Of a stretch of DNA of 64,000 bases, positions 9,016 through 18,704 are shown in pieces; the first letter of the stretch is position 1; every line of letters starts with the position of its first letter. This DNA comes from an uncultured Rhodospirillaceae bacterium (GTDB taxonomy: Bacteria > Pseudomonadota > Alphaproteobacteria > Reyranellales > Reyranellaceae): NCBI GenBank assembly GCA_945952105.1, contig CAMFGZ010000014.1:1-64000 (forward strand), in the 5' to 3' direction. Made by a program: the position numbers and the translations under genes. The notes beneath the pieces are model-generated. The model saw nothing but the letters and a program-made list of their open reading frames with translations, was not told the origin of the DNA and did not search any database.

Positions 9016-9804
9016 ATGACCTACGAAAAGATCCAGATTGCCAAGGAAAACGGCCTCGCCACGCTGACCCTGAACGCGCCGGACCGGCTGAATGCCGTGT
9101 CGCGCAAGATGATCGGCGAGCTGAAGCAGTGCTGGGAGGAGCTCGCTGCCGACACCTCGGTGCGCGCCGTGCTGCTGACCGGCGCGGGCCGCGGCTTCTG
9201 CGCCGGCGCCGACCTCGCCGATCCCGATCGAGCCAAGGGGAACACTTCCGATTCGGGCGAGGCGCTGGACAAGTTCTTCAATCCCGTGATCCGCCTGATG
9301 CGCGGCGTGTCCAAGCCGATCGTGGCGGCGGTGAACGGTCCGGCCGCCGGCGTCGGCATGAGCTTCGCGCTTGCCTCCGACATCGCGATCGCGGGCAAGT
9401 CCGCCTCCTTCCTGCAGGCCTTCGCGCGCATCGGCCTGCTGCCCGACGGTGGCAGCACCTGGTTCCTGCCGCGCCTGGTGGGCGAGCAGCGCGCCCGCGC
9501 GCTGGCGATGCTGGCGCCGCAGATTTCCGCGCAGCAGGCCAAGGACTGGGGCCTGATCTGGGACGTGGTCGAGGATGCCGATCTCATGAAGACGGCCGGC
9601 GACCTCGCACGCCGCCTCGCCGATGGTCCGACGATGTCGCTCGCGCGCATCAAGGAAGCGATGAATCGCGCCAGCGGCAACACGCTCTCGGAGCAGCTCG
9701 ACGTCGAGCGCGACTTCCAGCGCGAGCTGGGCAAGAGCGAGGATTTCAAGGAAGGCGTCGCGGCCTTCCTCGCCAAGCGCAAGCCCGCCTTCAAGGGCAA
9801 ATAA
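9016..9804 (+). CDS. Enoyl-CoA hydratase/isomerase, PaaG-like (copy 2)
   Basis: A 262-residue paralogue of the gene 14 bases upstream. Motifs FCAGADLAD, GPAAGVGMSF and LLPDGGSTWFLP sit in the same places, and the last 30 residues are nearly the same as in copy 1 (LGKSEDFKEGVAAFLAKR). The pair most likely arose by tandem duplication and may form a heteromer or serve different chain types. Co-transcribed with copy 1 and probably with the SMP-30 gene 18 bases downstream. Confidence 0.9.
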   Translation: MTYEKIQIAKENGLATLTLNAPDRLNAVSRKMIGELKQCWEELAADTSVRAVLLTGAGRGFCAGADLADPDRAKGNTSDSGEALDKFFNPVIRLMRGVSKPIVAAVNGPAAGVGMSFALASDIAIAGKSASFLQAFARIGLLPDGGSTWFLPRLVGEQRARALAMLAPQISAQQAKDWGLIWDVVEDADLMKTAGDLARRLADGPTMSLARIKEAMNRASGNTLSEQLDVERDFQRELGKSEDFKEGVAAFLAKRKPAFKGK

Positions 9805-9822
9805 AGAAACGGGAGAGACGCC

Positions 9823-10755
9823 ATGACGACGCCGTTCAAGGAGATCACCTCCGGCCTCAAGTTCCCGGAGGGGCCGGTGGCCATGCCGGACGGGTCGGTC
9901 ATCCTGGTCGAGATCGCGCGCGAGACGCTGACGCGGGTCACGCCCGACGGCAAGCAGCACATTATCGCCAAGCTGGGCGGCGGCCCCAACGGCGCGGCGA
10001 TGGGGCCGGGCGGCAAGATCTATGTGACCAACAATGGCGGCTTCAACTGGATCGAACGGCCCGACGGCCGCCTGTTCCCCGGCACGCAGCCCGCTTCCTA
10101 CAAGGGCGGTTCGATCCAGGTGGTCGATCCGGAGAGCGGCAAGTTCGAGACGCTCTACGACAGCTGCGACGGCCGCAAGCTGAAAGGCCCGAACGACCTC
10201 GTGTTCGACGATGCCGGCGGCTTCTGGTTCACCGATCTTGGCAAGACGCGCGAGTACGACAACGATCGCGGCGCCGTCTATTACGCCAGGGCCGATGGCT
10301 CGAAGATCGAGCAGAAGGTGTTCCCGCTGGAGCGGCCCAACGGCTGCGGCCTCTCGCCCGACGGCAAGACGCTCTATGTCGTGGAGACGCCGACCGCACG
10401 TCTCTGGGCTTTCGACCTCTCGGCGTCCGGCACCATCAAGGACGCCAACGGCGCCTATCGCGGCGAAAAGGGCCGCGTGGTCGCGGGCCTTGGCGGCTAC
10501 CAGATGTTCGATTCGCTGGCCGTCGATTCGGCCGGCCATGTCTGCGTCGCGACCCTGATCACCGGCGCCGTCTCCGACATCTCGCCCGACGGCCAGTCGG
10601 TGACGCAGCACAAGCTTCCAGATCCGATGGTCACCAACGTCTGCTTCGGCGGAAAGGACCTGCGCACCGCCTACGCGACGCTGTCGATGACCGGCAAGCT
10701 CGTCAGCTTCGAATGGCCGCGTCCGGGCCTCAAGCTCGAGTATCTGAACAAGTAG
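9823..10755 (+). CDS. SMP-30/gluconolactonase/LRE-family protein
   Basis: A 310-residue six-bladed beta-propeller hydrolase. Features are LKFPEGPVAMPDGSV at the start (the Glu is a metal ligand in the family), KGPNDLVFDDAGGFWFTD in the middle, and ERPNGCGLSPDGKTLYVVE. The fold binds a divalent metal and usually hydrolyses lactones. No signal peptide is seen, so it should be cytosolic. SD GGGAGAGACGCC precedes the ATG. It closes the hydratase operon, so a lactone or ring-opening step in the same pathway is possible but inferred. Confidence 0.9.
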   Translation: MTTPFKEITSGLKFPEGPVAMPDGSVILVEIARETLTRVTPDGKQHIIAKLGGGPNGAAMGPGGKIYVTNNGGFNWIERPDGRLFPGTQPASYKGGSIQVVDPESGKFETLYDSCDGRKLKGPNDLVFDDAGGFWFTDLGKTREYDNDRGAVYYARADGSKIEQKVFPLERPNGCGLSPDGKTLYVVETPTARLWAFDLSASGTIKDANGAYRGEKGRVVAGLGGYQMFDSLAVDSAGHVCVATLITGAVSDISPDGQSVTQHKLPDPMVTNVCFGGKDLRTAYATLSMTGKLVSFEWPRPGLKLEYLNK

Positions 10756-10756
10756 T

Positions 10757-10777
10757 GCTGGGGCGCGCCTCCCCAGC
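10757..10777. terminator. Hairpin between convergent genes
   Basis: Stem GCTGGGG / CCCCAGC (10757-10763 and 10771-10777) with a 7-base loop lies between the SMP-30 stop and the malonyl-CoA decarboxylase stop. It lacks a T-run, so terminator function is uncertain. Confidence 0.4.
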
Positions 10778-10779
10778 GG

Positions 10780-12171
10780 CTACCCCTTCGCCTGCGCCCG
10801 CACCTCGCGGCTCGCGACGACCTTGCCGTTCGAATAGGACTCGTGGTTGGCGTCGACCTCGGAGAGCTTGTAGCGGTAATTCACCATCATGCCGTACGAC
10901 TGCTTGAACCCGTTGGCGCTGGTGTCGCCCAACCAGTTCAGCCGCTCGACGACGGCGCCGTTGCCGAGATGGAAATGCGCCACGCGGTCCAGCGCGCGTC
11001 CCTTGTCGGTGGCTGTGAGGTAGACGGCGGCCAGTCGCGTCAGGATCGGGCGCAGCGACTTGTCGATGGCGGGCACCTCCCACCAGTTTGGCCGGGCCAG
11101 TAGCTTGAGGACGGCGGCCGTGCCATGGGCTTCGTCCGTCACCGGTCCCAGCGAGGCGATCTCGTTCTGTGTGAGCATCGCATCGCCCTCCGTCTTCGCC
11201 CGGTGCTCGACGTGCTGGCGCAGGCCGGGGATCGGCGAGAGGGTGGCGAAGTCCTTGATGTTGGGCAGGTCGCGTGAGAGCTGGTCGGCGACGCGCTTGA
11301 TCAGGAAGTTGCCGAAGCTGATGCCGGCCAGGCCCTGCTGGCAGTTGGAGATCGAATAGAATATCGCGGTGTTGGCGCGCTTGGGATCGTGCGTCTCATC
11401 GCGCGCATCGAGCAGGCGCTGCACGTTGCCCGCCATGCCGTCGACCAGCGCGACCTCGACGAAGATCAGCGGCTCGTCGGGCATGCGCGGGTGGAAGAAG
11501 GCAAAGCAGCGCCGGTCCGAATCGAGCCGGTTCTTGAGATCGCGCCACGAGCGGATGGCGTGGACGGCCTCGTAGGTCACGAGCTTTTCCAGCAGCGAGG
11601 CAGGCGAGGCCCAGTCGATGCGCACGAGGTCGAGGAAGGCCACGTCGAACCAGGCGCCTAGCAGCGAGCGAAGATCCTCGCTCAGCGCCTTCGCGGCAGC
11701 GTCGCTCTTGCCCAGCGTCAGAAGCTCGGCGCGCAGGTCGACCACGAACTTCACGCCCTGCGGCACGCCGACGAATTCACGCAGCAGCCGCACCGCTGGC
11801 GGTTCCAGCTCGCGGCGCAGCGCCCGTGCGGGATCCTTGCCGGTGCGCCACTTGTCGACGGTCTTCAAGGCCGCCTCGCGCGGCAGGCCGTAGTCTCGGG
11901 CCAGCGTCAGGAGGAACTTCTTGCGTCCCGCGGCCGAGAGCGACAGGTAGGCCTGTCCCAGCTCCGCCGCGCGCCCGCGCCGCGCCGTCTCGCCGCCCTT
12001 GCCTTCGAGGCAGGCGTCGATGCGGCTCTTGAGTCGCGGAATGTCGTCATCGGGAAGATCGGGCCGCAGCGGTGCCCCGACCGCTTCGCGCGCGCCGCGC
12101 GCGGTATCGACGAAGGCGGTGCGAAGACGTTCGAGGGTACGGTCGACGGTATTGGAAAACGGTAGGGCCAT
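10780..12171 (-). CDS. Malonyl-CoA decarboxylase
   Basis: A 463-residue protein matching MLYCD-type enzymes that convert malonyl-CoA to acetyl-CoA and CO2. An N-terminal helical domain (about 1-190) precedes a GNAT-like catalytic domain with FFHPRMPDEPLIFVEVAL, NCQQGLAGISFGNFLIK, LSPIPGL and HFHLGNGA, the usual family signatures including the catalytic Ser/His region. Length fits bacterial homologues. No malonate transporter or malonyl-CoA synthetase is adjacent, so it may serve malonyl-CoA turnover rather than malonate growth. Confidence 0.93.
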   Translation of the reverse strand: MALPFSNTVDRTLERLRTAFVDTARGAREAVGAPLRPDLPDDDIPRLKSRIDACLEGKGGETARRGRAAELGQAYLSLSAAGRKKFLLTLARDYGLPREAALKTVDKWRTGKDPARALRRELEPPAVRLLREFVGVPQGVKFVVDLRAELLTLGKSDAAAKALSEDLRSLLGAWFDVAFLDLVRIDWASPASLLEKLVTYEAVHAIRSWRDLKNRLDSDRRCFAFFHPRMPDEPLIFVEVALVDGMAGNVQRLLDARDETHDPKRANTAIFYSISNCQQGLAGISFGNFLIKRVADQLSRDLPNIKDFATLSPIPGLRQHVEHRAKTEGDAMLTQNEIASLGPVTDEAHGTAAVLKLLARPNWWEVPAIDKSLRPILTRLAAVYLTATDKGRALDRVAHFHLGNGAVVERLNWLGDTSANGFKQSYGMMVNYRYKLSEVDANHESYSNGKVVASREVRAQAKG

Positions 12172-12236
12172 GGCCGGAGTATGTCACAGTAAACGTGTCA
12201 CTCCAGTGGCGGCACATGAACGCGCCTTTACCCATG

Positions 12237-12875
12237 CTATGCGGGAGGTTGATCCAGCACGCGCCAGAGATACCAGCTCGCGACCGTGCGATAGGGGCGC
12301 CACTTCTCGCCGGCTTTCTCCAGCGCCTTGGGCGAGGGCAGTGCGCGTTTGCGGAAGGCCTTCGCATAGGCCTTGCGCAGGCTGTAGTCGTCGAGCGGCA
12401 GGATGTCGGGGCGGCCCAGGCGGAACATCATGAACATCTCGGCGCTCCAGCGGCCGATGCCGCGCACCTTCACCAGGCGTTCGATCAGCTCGGCGTCGGC
12501 GATCGTGTGCGCCTCGTCGAGCGTCGGCAACTCGCCGCTGTCGACGCGGCGGGCGAGGTCCTGCACGGCGAGCACCTTGGCGCGTGACAGGCCGCAGTCG
12601 CGCAGATGTTCGTCCGGTGTCTTCAGGATGTGGCGCGGCGTGAAGCCGTCGGTCGCCCGGGGATAGAGCGCCTCGACCCTTCCGTAGATCGTGGCGGCCG
12701 CCTTGTTGGAAAGCTGCTGATAGACGATGGCCTCGGCCAGCGAGCCGAACAGGCTGCGCGACACCTTGAGCTGCATGCGGAAGGGGCCGACCACGTCGAT
12801 GATCGCGGCCAGTGCGGGATCGACTTCCCTGAGATGCGCGACAGCCTTCGCGGGCTTGAAAGGAAAGCCTGTCAT
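12237..12875 (-). CDS. DNA-3-methyladenine glycosylase, AlkA-like (HhH-GPD)
   Basis: A 212-residue base-excision enzyme that removes alkylated bases. The helix-hairpin-helix VKVRGIGRWSAEMF lies at about 135-148 and is followed by ILPLDDYSLRK, where Asp162/163 is the expected catalytic aspartate. The N-terminal domain of full AlkA is missing, as in the short bacterial subfamily. It stands next to an Ogt-type methyltransferase transcribed in the same direction with 24 bases between, making a two-gene alkylation-repair unit. Confidence 0.9.
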   Translation of the reverse strand: MTGFPFKPAKAVAHLREVDPALAAIIDVVGPFRMQLKVSRSLFGSLAEAIVYQQLSNKAAATIYGRVEALYPRATDGFTPRHILKTPDEHLRDCGLSRAKVLAVQDLARRVDSGELPTLDEAHTIADAELIERLVKVRGIGRWSAEMFMMFRLGRPDILPLDDYSLRKAYAKAFRKRALPSPKALEKAGEKWRPYRTVASWYLWRVLDQPPA

Positions 12876-12899
12876 CGCCCTCTCATCATAGTCGTCTCG

Positions 12900-13451
12900 T
12901 CATCGTGCCGCGAACAGCGGCCCGGCGCCGACTTCGGGCGCGCCCTCGATCTCCAGCATGCGGCGCTTGGTCGAGACGCCGCCATTGGCCGAGAAGCCGC
13001 CCATCTTGCCGTCGGCGCCCAGCACGCGATGGCAAGGCACGATGATGGCGACCGGGTTTTTGCCCAGCGCCTGGCCGACCTCGCGCGATTCGTGCGGCAC
13101 GTCGAGACGCCTGGCGATCTCGCCATAGGTCATGGTGTGGCCCGGCGGGATGGTGCGCGCCACCTCGTAGACGCGGCGGTTGAACTCGGGCACCGCGTCG
13201 AGATCGAGCGGGATGTCGGCGAGGTCGGTGTTGCCGCCCGCCAGCAGCGCCTGCACGCGGTCGAGCGCGCGCTGCACACCGGCCGGCACGTGGGCCGCTT
13301 CGACCGCATCGGGCCAGCGCCGTTTTACGCGCGCGCGTGTCGCTGCGGGGCTCGGCTCGGGCAGCTGGAGGCCTGCGATGCCGCGGCCGCTCCAGGCGAT
13401 GGCGCAGGTGCCGATCGGCGTGTCGAACAGGGCGAAACCTTGGGCGCTCAT
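12900..13451 (-). CDS. ogt: Methylated-DNA--protein-cysteine methyltransferase
   Basis: A 183-residue suicide repair protein that moves O6-alkyl groups from guanine to its own cysteine. The active-site block is IIVPCHRV with Cys140. The recognition helix TMTYGEIARRL and the Asn/Gly-rich GKMGGFSANGG loop are both present. There is no Ada N-terminal domain, so this is the Ogt form. It is upstream of the AlkA-like gene in the same transcript, which fits joint repair of alkylated DNA. Confidence 0.93.
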   Translation of the reverse strand: MSAQGFALFDTPIGTCAIAWSGRGIAGLQLPEPSPAATRARVKRRWPDAVEAAHVPAGVQRALDRVQALLAGGNTDLADIPLDLDAVPEFNRRVYEVARTIPPGHTMTYGEIARRLDVPHESREVGQALGKNPVAIIVPCHRVLGADGKMGGFSANGGVSTKRRMLEIEGAPEVGAGPLFAAR

Positions 13452-13549
13452 GGGCTCGATCCTTCTACCTAACCGGTCATCCCGTCAAGTCACCGGCCGG
13501 GGCAGGACGGGTCGGAGCGGGGGACAACTGCGTGTCCGGAATGTGTCAG

Positions 13550-13567
13550 CCGTCATCAAACTGGCAC
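13550..13567 (+). promoter_or_regulatory. Putative Pho box upstream of btaA
   Basis: The sequence reads CCGTCAT-CAAA-CTGGCAC: two 7-base direct repeats, each one mismatch from CTGTCAT/CTGTCAC, with a 4-base spacer. That is the layout of a PhoB binding unit. It lies 49 bases before the btaA TTG start, a reasonable distance for an activated promoter. Betaine-lipid synthesis is known to be induced by phosphate shortage in alphaproteobacteria, so the site makes sense in context. No binding data. Confidence 0.6.
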
Positions 13568-13615
13568 CGACCGCGACTAGCTTCCGGCCGTCGACGTAAA
13601 GCCGGAGTCGTTGGG

Positions 13616-14848
13616 TTGATCCATCCGCGGGCCGAGAGCAATTCGCTCCTGAAGCAGGCGGTGCGCCGCCACAAGGTCATGTCCCGCGAGGGGATGCTCG
13701 AGAAGCTGTTCGAGCGGCTGTTCCGGGGCCTGGTCTATGCGCAGATTTGGGAAGATCCCGAGATCGACCTCGAGGCGATGGCGCTGACGCCGGACTGCCA
13801 CATCGTGGCGATCGCATCCGGCGGCTGCAACATCCTGTCCTATCTCACCGCCGATCCCGCGCGCATCACCGCGGTCGATCTCAGCCAGGCGCACGTGGCG
13901 CTCAACCGGCTGAAGCTCACGGCGGCGCGGAAGCTGCCTTCGTGGTCGGACTATTACCGCTTCTTCGGCGCGGCCGACTCGGCCGCCAATCCGCGTGCCT
14001 ACGATCGCCAGATCGCGCCGCATCTCGACGCCGAGAGCCGCGCCTACTGGGAAGCCCGCAGCCTGCATCGTGGCGGCCAGCGCCGCATCTCGATCTTCGC
14101 CAAGAACGCCTATCGTCATGGCGTGCTAGGCCGGTTCATCGGCGCGGCCCATGTCGCCGCGCGCGCCTATGGCGTGAACTTCAACGGGCTGCTGGCCGCG
14201 CGCACCATCGAGGAGCAGCGCCGCTACTTCGACACCGTCCTGGCTCCGCTGTTCGACAAGAGCCTCGTGCGCTGGGCGACTTCCAACCGCCTGTCCCTCT
14301 ACGGGCTCGGCATTCCGCCGGCCCAGTACGAGGCGTTGGCCGGCGGCCGCGACATGGGTTCGGTGCTGCGCGACCGGCTCGAACGGCTGGCCTGCGGCTT
14401 CAGCCTTGCCGACAACTACTTCGCCTGGCAGGCCTTCGGCCGCTCTTATGCGCGCGATGCCAGGGGGCCGCTGCCACCCTACCTGCGGCAGGAGAATTTC
14501 CCCGCCGTGCAGCGCGGCGCCGGGAAAGTCGAGGTGCTGAACCGTTCGGTCACCGACTATCTCGCCTCGTGTCCTGCCGCCTCTCGCGACCGTTACGTGC
14601 TGCTCGACGCACAGGACTGGATGACCGACGCCCAGCTCAATGCTCTGTGGGCCGAGATCACCCGCACCGCGCGTCCGGGCGCGCGCGTGATCTTTCGTAC
14701 CGCCGCCGAGCCCTCGCTGCTGCCGGGCAGGGTCGCGCCGGCGCTGCTCGACCAGTGGCACTACGAGGCCGATGCCTCGCGCGCCTTCACCGCGCGCGAC
14801 CGGTCGGCGATCTATGGCGGCTTCCATCTCTACGTGCTGAAGCCGTGA
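13616..14848 (+). CDS. btaA: BtaA: SAM:diacylglycerol 3-amino-3-carboxypropyltransferase
   Basis: A DUF3419-family protein of 410 residues from the TTG at 13616, which follows CCGGAG by 8 bases. BtaA transfers the aminocarboxypropyl group of SAM to diacylglycerol, the first step to the phosphorus-free lipid DGTS. Diagnostic blocks are LVYAQIWEDPEID (about 39-51), ASGGCNILSYL and DLSQAHVALNRLKL, the SAM-binding part. Size is near that of Rhodobacter BtaA. An upstream GTG at 13337 would add unrelated sequence antisense to ogt and is rejected. The btaB GTG overlaps the stop codon. Confidence 0.92.
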   Translation: MIHPRAESNSLLKQAVRRHKVMSREGMLEKLFERLFRGLVYAQIWEDPEIDLEAMALTPDCHIVAIASGGCNILSYLTADPARITAVDLSQAHVALNRLKLTAARKLPSWSDYYRFFGAADSAANPRAYDRQIAPHLDAESRAYWEARSLHRGGQRRISIFAKNAYRHGVLGRFIGAAHVAARAYGVNFNGLLAARTIEEQRRYFDTVLAPLFDKSLVRWATSNRLSLYGLGIPPAQYEALAGGRDMGSVLRDRLERLACGFSLADNYFAWQAFGRSYARDARGPLPPYLRQENFPAVQRGAGKVEVLNRSVTDYLASCPAASRDRYVLLDAQDWMTDAQLNALWAEITRTARPGARVIFRTAAEPSLLPGRVAPALLDQWHYEADASRAFTARDRSAIYGGFHLYVLKP

Positions 14849-15522
14849 CCGGCTTTTCCGGAGAGGGCGTTTCCGCGAACGGCCATGCCAGCCTGCTGGA
14901 CGGCATCTACCGCCGCCAGCGCCATATCTACGACCTCAGCCGCAAATATTACCTGCTGGGCCGCGACCGGCTGATCGACGGGCTGGTGCCGCCGGCGGGG
15001 GGACGTGTGCTCGAGATCGGTTGCGGCACGGCGCGCAACCTGGTCGCGGTGGCACATCGTTACCCCGCCGCGCCGCTGTTCGGCATCGATCTCTCGCTGG
15101 AGATGCTCGACACCGCGCACCGCCGTCTCGAACGGGAAGGGCTGGCGGGCCGCATCCGGCTGGCTCACGCCGATGCCACGAGTTTCGATCCGGCGCTGCT
15201 GTTCGGCGTGCCGGCCTTCTCGCGCATCTTCTTCTCGTACACCCTGTCGATGATCCCGGAATGGGAGAAGGCGCTCGCCCGGTCGGTGTACTGGCTGCAG
15301 CCGGGCGGCGAGCTGCATCTCGTCGATTTCGGCCGTCAGGAGGGACTGCCTGGGTGGTTCCGCGGCGGGCTGCGCCGCTGGCTGGCGGCCTTCCACGTCA
15401 GGCCGCGCGATACGCTGGAGGCGGCCCTGGCACGGCTGCCCGGGGGGATGGAGATCCGCACCTTCGAGCGGCCCCGTCGCGGCTACGCCCAGTACGCCGT
15501 CTGCCGCCGTCTCCCCGTCTAA
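14845..15522 (+). CDS. btaB: BtaB: DGHS N-methyltransferase
   Basis: A 225-residue class I SAM methyltransferase. The GTG start overlaps the btaA stop (GTGA), so translation is coupled. Motif I is VLEIGCGTARNL (about 53-64), followed by FGIDLSLEMLDTA and, later, FFSYTLSMIPEWEKAL and LHLVDFG. BtaB methylates diacylglyceryl-homoserine three times to give the betaine lipid DGTS. The pairing with btaA makes the assignment firm, though the fold alone would only say methyltransferase. Confidence 0.9.
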   Translation: MTGFSGEGVSANGHASLLDGIYRRQRHIYDLSRKYYLLGRDRLIDGLVPPAGGRVLEIGCGTARNLVAVAHRYPAAPLFGIDLSLEMLDTAHRRLEREGLAGRIRLAHADATSFDPALLFGVPAFSRIFFSYTLSMIPEWEKALARSVYWLQPGGELHLVDFGRQEGLPGWFRGGLRRWLAAFHVRPRDTLEAALARLPGGMEIRTFERPRRGYAQYAVCRRLPV

Positions 15523-15619
15523 AGACACATAACCCCTGTGCCCCAGGGGCATTGGCAACCCGCCGTGGCCGGTGCTACCCCGACAGCAACGATTTGCCTT
15601 GAGTCGGGAGTAACCCAAG

Positions 15620-16822
<1,203 letters not shown>

Positions 16823-16835
16823 GGGCTTACGCTCC

Positions 16836-17927
16836 GTGAAGGGGCCTCTCCTGCGGCGGCTGATCCTGGCCGCCGCTCTCGGCATCTCGACCGCCTTGCC
16901 GGCCGCGGCACAGGTCGATGCCCGGTTCACCAAGGAACTGACGTCCAACGCGCCGGGCTCGGGCGACGTGCTGCTGCCGCGCTATGCCGGTTCCTTCATC
17001 CTGGCGCAGACCAGGAAGGACTTCGACGAGCTGGTCCTGCCGCTGGGAGCGGCGACCGGCTCTTCGTATCAGTCCGATCCCGACAAGAAGCTGCGCTACC
17101 AGAAGGTCGAGACGGTCGAAGGCCGCCTGACGCGCACCGTCTACGTCGTTCCCGAGGGCCGCTCCGTCCTCGAAGTGGTGCGCAACTACACCAACGAGCT
17201 GGAAAGCAAGGGCGCCAAGATGCTCTTTCAGTGCAGCAAGACCGAATGCGGCGAGGACTTCCACAAGCTGCAGGGCGTGCAGCGCGCGCTGAAGCCCGAA
17301 GGTACCGCCTATAATCGGACGCGCCGCGACCTCACCGGCAACGTGCTTGAGTATGTCGATCCCGCCGCCGACCAGCGCCTGTGGGCAGGCAAGTGGGCAC
17401 GCGACAACGGTTCCGACGTCTATGTCTCGATCTATGCCGCCACCCAGACCGGTGGCTCGATGGGTGACGTCTCGAACGCGCTGAAGGGCCGCGTGCTGCT
17501 GATGCTCGACGTGCTCGAAACCAAGACGATGCAGACCAACCTCGCCTTCGTGTCGGCCGAGCAGATCGGCGGCGCGCTCGGCAAGGATGGAAGGGTCGCG
17601 CTCTACGGCATCCTGTTCGACTTCGACAAGGCCGAGCTGAAGCCCGAATCCGACAAGCAGCTCGTCGAGATGGCGAACCTGCTGAAGGCCACCCCGGGTC
17701 TGAAGGTGTTCATCGTCGGTCACACCGACAACAAGGGCACGCTCGCCTACAACACCGATCTCTCTCAGCGCCGCGCCGAATCGGTGGCGAAGGCCTTGAC
17801 CGCGAGGTACGGCATCGCCGCCGATCGCATGGTGGCGAAAGGCGTCGGCCCGCTGAGCCCGCTCGCGCCCAACGACAACGAGGACGGTCAGGCAAAGAAC
17901 CGCCGCGTCGAGCTGGTGAGGCAGTAG
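16836..17927 (+). CDS. OmpA-family outer-membrane/periplasmic protein
   Basis: A 363-residue exported protein starting at a GTG. A signal peptide with hydrophobic core LILAAALGISTALPAAAQ ends near residue 26. Residues 27-240 form a domain rich in beta-strand-like segments that I cannot name. The last 110 residues are a peptidoglycan-binding OmpA domain: FDFDKAELKPES, IVGHTDNKG, LSQRRAESVAKAL and NRRVEL. It would tie the outer membrane or a periplasmic complex to the cell wall. It starts 13 bases after the thiolase stop. Confidence 0.88.
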   Translation: MKGPLLRRLILAAALGISTALPAAAQVDARFTKELTSNAPGSGDVLLPRYAGSFILAQTRKDFDELVLPLGAATGSSYQSDPDKKLRYQKVETVEGRLTRTVYVVPEGRSVLEVVRNYTNELESKGAKMLFQCSKTECGEDFHKLQGVQRALKPEGTAYNRTRRDLTGNVLEYVDPAADQRLWAGKWARDNGSDVYVSIYAATQTGGSMGDVSNALKGRVLLMLDVLETKTMQTNLAFVSAEQIGGALGKDGRVALYGILFDFDKAELKPESDKQLVEMANLLKATPGLKVFIVGHTDNKGTLAYNTDLSQRRAESVAKALTARYGIAADRMVAKGVGPLSPLAPNDNEDGQAKNRRVELVRQ

Positions 17928-17972
17928 TCTTCAAGCGGACCGCGGGTTTCCGGACCCGTTCATGACCCTGAT

Positions 17973-17990
17973 GCGGGCCTGGAGGCCCGC
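17973..17990. repeat. Strong intergenic hairpin
   Basis: Stem GCGGGCC / GGCCCGC with loop TGGA lies between two convergent genes. It has no T-run. It could be a processed mRNA end or a small REP-like palindrome. Confidence 0.45.
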
Positions 17991-18072
17991 TGAAGCATGC
18001 GGCGCCCGCGCTTCGGTCGCTTCGCTTCCCTGCAGCGCTACACGCCGCCAGCGCGGCGCCAGGGCGCAGCGC

Positions 18073-18681
18073 TTAAGCCGTCGCGTTCAGATTGATGCCG
18101 GCGCGGCGCATGTCGCTCATCATGCGCTTGCGGCTGTCGTCGAGGTCGATGGCGGCGGTCGCCTCGACCACGACGGCGACGTCGAAACCCGCCTGTCTTG
18201 CGTCGATGGCCGACCAGGCGACGCAATAGTCGAGTGCCAGCCCGCAGAAGACCAGCTTCGTGAAGCCGCGTGCCTTGAGATAGCCGTCGAGGCCGGTGCG
18301 GGTCATGCGGTCGTTCTCGCGGAAGGCCGAGTAGGAATCGATGCCGGTGTGATAGCCCTTGCGCACGATCATCTGCGCCTTGGTCAGGTTGAGATCGGGA
18401 TGGAATTCAGCCCCAGGCGTGCCTTGCACGCAATGGTCCGGCCACAGCGTCTGCTCGCCGTAGGGAAAACGCATGGTGGAGAAAGGCTCTGCGCCCTCCC
18501 ATGAACTTGCAAACGAAGCGTGGCCGGCGGGATGCCAGTCCTGGGTCAGGACGACATGGTCGTGTCGGCCGATCAGCCTGTTGACCAGGGGAACGACCGA
18601 ATGGGCGCCGGCAACGGCCAGCGCGCCGCCTTCGCAAAAGTCGTTCTGCATGTCGACCACGATCAGTGCCTCGTTCGGCAT
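18073..18681 (-). CDS. pncA: Nicotinamidase
   Basis: A 202-residue isochorismatase-fold amidase that turns nicotinamide into nicotinate for NAD salvage. The catalytic set is Asp10 (VVDMQNDF), Lys108 (VRKGYH) and Cys153 (LDYCVAWSA). The metal site is formed by the DWHPAGHASF segment and a downstream His. Full length for PncA. It is the last gene of a reverse-strand run with tgt and queA; the 23-base gap to tgt suggests co-transcription. Confidence 0.92.
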   Translation of the reverse strand: MPNEALIVVDMQNDFCEGGALAVAGAHSVVPLVNRLIGRHDHVVLTQDWHPAGHASFASSWEGAEPFSTMRFPYGEQTLWPDHCVQGTPGAEFHPDLNLTKAQMIVRKGYHTGIDSYSAFRENDRMTRTGLDGYLKARGFTKLVFCGLALDYCVAWSAIDARQAGFDVAVVVEATAAIDLDDSRKRMMSDMRRAGINLNATA

Positions 18682-18704
18682 CCGTTACGCTCCGTCATTT
18701 GGCA

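Noticed and set aside
12606..13472. 288-codon forward ORF
   Set aside because: Antisense shadow of the AlkA-like and Ogt genes, both with catalytic residues.
15541..15549. Hairpin after btaB as a terminator
   Set aside because: Stem of only 6 bp (CCCCTG/CAGGGG) and no T-run; not listed as a terminator.
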